Assembly (NCBI GenBank): GCA_027019885.1
Contig: JALUWC010000492.1
Coordinates: forward strand, 1 to 7,208
DNA from: Geoglobus sp.
GTDB taxonomy: Archaea > Halobacteriota > Archaeoglobi > Archaeoglobales > Archaeoglobaceae
Reading direction: 5' to 3'
Length of the DNA stretch: 7,208 nucleotides
Shown: one piece after another, positions 4,127 through 7,208 of the stretch
Layout: each line of letters begins with the position of its first letter
How positions within the stretch are numbered: position 1 is the stretch's first letter
Notes under the pieces: generated by a model
Database searches by the model: none
Told to the model about the DNA's origin: nothing
Seen by the model: the letters and a program-made list of their open reading frames with translations, nothing else
Translations under genes and position numbers: made by a program

Positions 4127-6826
4127 ATGAATGCCAGACTTGCTGCTGCCCTGAAGAAGTATGGAATTGACAGACTGAATGAACTTCAGAGAAAAGCCTA
4201 TTCAGAGATAAAAGAAGGAAAAAACTGTCTTATTATTGCTCCAACTGGAAGTGGAAAAACTGAAGCTGCAATCATACCGCTTATCGAGAAAATTCTTGAA
4301 AATGATTATCCGGGAATAGCCTTGCTTTACATCACTCCCCTCAGAGCTCTCAACAGAGATATGCTCAGAAGGATAGAGCAGATAGCAAACGAGCTTGAAA
4401 TAAGCATTGCTGTCAGACATGGGGATACAGGGGAGGGAGAGAGAAGAAGACAGTCCTTAAATCCCCCTCAGATCTTGATCACCACTCCTGAGACCTTCCA
4501 GCTGCTTTTCCTTGGCAGAATTCTGAGGAACGCCCTGAAAAACGTGAAATTTGTTGTTGTTGACGAGGTTCATGAATTTGCAGAAAGTGAAAGAGGTGTC
4601 CAGCTTTCTGTCGCAGTTGAAAGGCTGAGAGAGTATGCAGACTTTCAGATTGTTGCACTCTCGGCAACAGTTGGAGATGATGAGAGGATAATGAGATTCA
4701 TTGGATGTGATACTCCTGTCAACCATCAGGGGGAAAAAAGATACCATTACAGGATAATAAAGCCATCTGAGAATGACTACTCCAGAGAACTTTCCTTAAA
4801 ACTCAGAATTGACCCATCTCTTGCTGCTGAATTGCTGAAAATAAAGGAAATTTCAGAGAATCACAGATCCACGCTTATATTTGTAAACACGAGACAGACT
4901 GCAGAGGCTCTTGCTCTGAGACTTAAAAGGATAATGAATGCCGAAGTTCATCACGGCTCCCTTTCAAAGGATGTGAGGATTGAAAACGAGAGAAAGTTCA
5001 TGAACGGGGAGATAAAGGCTCTGATTTGCACATCATCTCTCGAGCTCGGCGTAGATATAGGTCACGTTGACTGCGTTATTCAGTACAACAGCCCAAGAGA
5101 GGTCAAGAGGCTCATTCAGAGAGTCGGGAGGAGCGGGCACAGAATTGACATGATATCAAGGGGCTACATCATCGCTGGCAGTTTTGATGAGATTCTTGAA
5201 TCTGCTGTGATCGTGAAGAGAGCAGGATACAAACTGATTGAAGAAACGGTGATTCATGAGTCCAGCCTTGATACCCTTGCAAATCAGATCTCTGCTTTAG
5301 CTCTTGAATACGGCAGAATAAATCTGAACGATGCTTTCAGAATAATAAAAAGAGCCTACCCATTCAGAGGGCTTGATTACGACTTCATGATTGAGTTCTG
5401 TAATTACCTGAGTGGGCTGAGAGTCATTGATTTCGATGGTTACGAGATAAGGGCGAGGAGAAAGACGAGGAGATATTTTTACGAGAACATATCCATGATT
5501 CCGGATGAGAAACATTATCCTGTCAGAGACATAACCACAGGAAAAATCATCGGAGCTCTGGATGAGTCTTTCCTTCAGACCTTCTCAGGTGAGCTTTTTT
5601 CGATGAAGGGGGAAGTCTGGAGGATACTGAGCGTGGATAGCTATGTGAGGGTTGCTCCTGCTGAGAGCGATGCAGACGTGCCATCATGGGCAGGAGAGGA
5701 GATACCTGTCCCGTTTGAGGTCGCACAGGATGTTGGAAAATTGAGGAGAATCATATCGGATTTTATCAGAAATGGAAAAGATGATGAAGCTGTTGGTTAT
5801 TTGATGAAATCATACGATATGGACAGGAATGCTGCAATGGAGGTTGTTGAACTCATTAAAGAGCAGATAGAAAAGGGATATGATGTCCCAGATGATAGAA
5901 GGATCGTGATAGAGGGAAATGATGATGCCGTCATAATAAACGCCTGTTTCGGTCACAAAACCAATGAAGGGCTTGGGAGGGTCATTGCCCTTCTCGTTTC
6001 TGCAAAAAGAGGCAGAAATGCTGGAGTTGAAATAGATCCATACAGAATAAAGATAACTCCAGCTAATGTTGATGAGGTGAAGGAAATCTTTCTCTCCCTT
6101 AAGGGAATTGATGCAGATGGTCTTCAGAGTTTGCTGGAGAGAGCGGTTGTTGACACAAAACTTTTCCAGTGGAAGATGCTGAATGTTGCCAGAAAGACCG
6201 GATATCTCAGCAAAGATGTTGAGATGAGCAGGGTTAATGTGAGAAGGCTTATTCGGAAGCTCTATGATACGCCAATTTTCAGAGAGGCGATGAGAGAGAT
6301 TCTTTTTGAGAAAATAGATGCCAGAAAAATTCTGGAAATTCTCAGCAAACTAAATGAATTCGAGATGGTAACATACAGTGCCTTTACACCTGTTGGACTT
6401 TCCTCATCAAGGCAGAGCTTTGACATCCTCCTCTCATCAAGGCCAATAGAAGCGATAATCGACACGCTCAAGCAGAGAATTGAACAGGAGAACTGTCACT
6501 TCTACTGCCTGAACTGCAGTTACCACATAACACTGAAGGTGGGCATGATTGACAGGCTTGATTGCCCTCGCTGCAATTCAAAGCTTGTTGCCGTGTTCAG
6601 TGCAAGAAGAAAAATGGACGATGTGAGTAAAAACGAACTCTACAGAATTGCCAATCTTGTCATGGTTCATGGTAAAAGAGCTGTTTACGCATTGAACACC
6701 TACGGAATTGGCCCAGATACAGCAGGAAAGATTCTCAGGAACTATCATCCGGATGAGAGGAGCTTTCTCAAGGCACTCCTTGAGGCTGAAAAGAATTATA
6801 TAAGATCGAGGGTCTTCTGGGATTGA
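4127..6826 (+). CDS. Lhr-family superfamily 2 helicase (archaeal Lhr type) with C-terminal zinc ribbon
   Basis: This ATP-dependent 3'-5' nucleic acid helicase of 899 residues acts on DNA or RNA/DNA structures; the family is linked to repair and possibly RNA metabolism. Domain 1 has motif I APTGSGKT (38-45), TPLRALN (70-76), TTPETF (119-124), motif II DEVH (146-149) and SAT (179-181). Domain 2 has STLIFVNTRQ (248-257), motif V TSSLELGVD (302-310) and motif VI QRVGRSGHR (331-339). The Lhr-specific middle region follows, with P-S-W-A-G-E (519-524). The C-terminus carries a Cys-x2-Cys...Cys-x2-Cys zinc ribbon (C794, C797, C813, C816), then a conserved-looking tail with Y-G-I-G-P-x-T-A (859-866). 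All catalytic motifs look intact. ATG 4127 is chosen because the domain begins there and a TATA-like element lies just upstream; the frame is open back to TTG 4055 (923 residues). The subgroup (aLhr1, aLhr2 or other) was not decided. Confidence 0.92.
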   Translation: MNARLAAALKKYGIDRLNELQRKAYSEIKEGKNCLIIAPTGSGKTEAAIIPLIEKILENDYPGIALLYITPLRALNRDMLRRIEQIANELEISIAVRHGDTGEGERRRQSLNPPQILITTPETFQLLFLGRILRNALKNVKFVVVDEVHEFAESERGVQLSVAVERLREYADFQIVALSATVGDDERIMRFIGCDTPVNHQGEKRYHYRIIKPSENDYSRELSLKLRIDPSLAAELLKIKEISENHRSTLIFVNTRQTAEALALRLKRIMNAEVHHGSLSKDVRIENERKFMNGEIKALICTSSLELGVDIGHVDCVIQYNSPREVKRLIQRVGRSGHRIDMISRGYIIAGSFDEILESAVIVKRAGYKLIEETVIHESSLDTLANQISALALEYGRINLNDAFRIIKRAYPFRGLDYDFMIEFCNYLSGLRVIDFDGYEIRARRKTRRYFYENISMIPDEKHYPVRDITTGKIIGALDESFLQTFSGELFSMKGEVWRILSVDSYVRVAPAESDADVPSWAGEEIPVPFEVAQDVGKLRRIISDFIRNGKDDEAVGYLMKSYDMDRNAAMEVVELIKEQIEKGYDVPDDRRIVIEGNDDAVIINACFGHKTNEGLGRVIALLVSAKRGRNAGVEIDPYRIKITPANVDEVKEIFLSLKGIDADGLQSLLERAVVDTKLFQWKMLNVARKTGYLSKDVEMSRVNVRRLIRKLYDTPIFREAMREILFEKIDARKILEILSKLNEFEMVTYSAFTPVGLSSSRQSFDILLSSRPIEAIIDTLKQRIEQENCHFYCLNCSYHITLKVGMIDRLDCPRCNSKLVAVFSARRKMDDVSKNELYRIANLVMVHGKRAVYALNTYGIGPDTAGKILRNYHPDERSFLKALLEAEKNYIRSRVFWD
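6789..6803 (+). promoter_or_regulatory. Internal TATA promoter for the OB-fold gene
   Basis: AAAAGAATTATATAA within the last helicase codons contains a purine-rich BRE-like part and TTATATAA (6796-6803), centred about 28 bases before ATG 6828. The geometry matches the thrC-like promoter upstream in this window and predicts a leaderless transcript. No Shine-Dalgarno sequence precedes ATG 6828, which supports this. The bases also encode helicase residues, so coincidence is possible. Confidence 0.55.
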
Positions 6827-6827
6827 T

Positions 6828-7208
6828 ATGGAATTTGAGAAAAGGCTTGAAGAAATAAGAGAACATTTTGGCGGGTTGATTGATGAAGATACGGCAATTC
6901 TGCTGGCTGAATACAGCCTTGAAATGAAAAAATACAGGGAACCACCACGATCCAATTTTGTTAGAATTTCCGGAATGGTTGTTTCAAAAAAAATCTCGAA
7001 CGAAAAGGGTTACTGCAAAATTGAGGTCAAAGATGGGTCTGAGATGCACACACTTTACCTATGGGATGAAGCATACGAAGTCGGCAAAGCGGATATATAT
7101 CCCGGAATGAAGGTTGAAATTCAGGCAAGGAAGAGTGAAAGAGCCTATCATGTAAGCTCTGCAGATTGCATCTCCTTTGAGATTGTTGAATCTGAAATAA
7201 AAACGGTA
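6828..7208 (+). CDS. RPA-like OB-fold single-stranded-DNA-binding protein, N-terminal 127 codons; runs off the window
   Basis: The reading frame starts one base after the helicase stop and is still open at the window end. Residues 1-36 are predicted helical and include F-G-G-L-I-D-E-D-T-A-x-L-L-A (14-27), a pattern seen at the start of archaeal replication protein A subunits ahead of their OB folds. Residues 43-119 look like one OB fold: N-F-V-R-I-S-G-M-V-V (43-52), K-I-E-V-K-D-G (64-70), T-L-Y-L-W-D (75-80), the turn Y-P-G-M-K-V-E-I (91-98), and A-Y-H-V-S-S-A-D (106-113). The W-D after the third strand is typical of RPA-type OB folds. Such proteins bind single-stranded DNA in replication and repair, which suits a helicase neighbour. 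Further OB folds or a zinc finger may lie beyond the window. It could also be an RPA-associated OB protein rather than the main RPA. Confidence 0.78.
   Translation, partial: MEFEKRLEEIREHFGGLIDEDTAILLAEYSLEMKKYREPPRSNFVRISGMVVSKKISNEKGYCKIEVKDGSEMHTLYLWDEAYEVGKADIYPGMKVEIQARKSERAYHVSSADCISFEIVESEIKTV

Noticed and set aside
6578..6955. Open frame of 125 codons on the - strand spanning the helicase end and the OB-fold start
   Set aside because: Both + strand genes are well supported here, and the antisense translation is low-complexity and serine/isoleucine rich with no recognisable domain.
1..7208. tRNA, rRNA, C/D box RNA, CRISPR array, insertion sequence or attachment site
   Set aside because: Read for these and none seen: the non-coding stretches are short and show no repeat-spacer pattern, cloverleaf, C/D boxes or transposase.

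Overview
The window looks like a chromosomal segment of a sulfate-reducing archaeon, most probably a member of the Archaeoglobales. The reasons are an archaeal-type ATP sulfurylase (Sat), an archaeal Lhr-family helicase followed by an RPA-like OB-fold protein, TATA/BRE promoters placed about 27 bases ahead of start codons (leaderless style), and a VapC remnant of a type common in hyperthermophilic archaea. The genus assignment rests on recognising protein families from memory, not on a search. All intact genes lie on the + strand.

Left part (1-1212): the 3' part of sat, which activates sulfate to APS, is translationally coupled to a small DsrE/DsrF-like protein with one conserved cysteine. 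This is the end of a sulfate-reduction transcription unit whose beginning lies outside the window.

Middle (1213-3798): a 61-base gap carries a clear TATA promoter and two identical AATTA-N7-TAATT palindromes exactly 31 bases apart. A tight four-gene operon follows: a threonine-synthase-like PLP enzyme with altered active-site loops, a CysO-like ubiquitin-fold sulfur carrier ending in Gly-Gly, a MoeB/ThiF-type adenylyltransferase without a rhodanese domain, and a TusA-like sulfur-transfer protein with a variant CPFT motif. The genes overlap by 4 bases or are 2 bases apart. Read together, they suggest a protein-thiocarboxylate route: TusA delivers sulfur, MoeB activates and loads the carrier, and the PLP enzyme uses the carrier's thiocarboxylate to make a sulfur amino acid (or, less excitingly, makes threonine). 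This is the most interesting system in the window. A T-rich stretch probably terminates the operon.

Gap (3773-4126): this stretch has no intact gene. It holds the decayed C-terminal half of a VapC/PIN-domain toxin, split by a frameshift, and then the promoter region of the next gene.

Right part (4127-7208): a roughly 900-residue Lhr-family superfamily 2 helicase with a C-terminal zinc ribbon, then the first 127 codons of an RPA-like OB-fold protein that runs off the window. The second gene starts one base after the helicase stop and seems to have its own TATA box inside the helicase 3' end. Together they look like a DNA (or RNA) maintenance pair unrelated to the sulfur genes.
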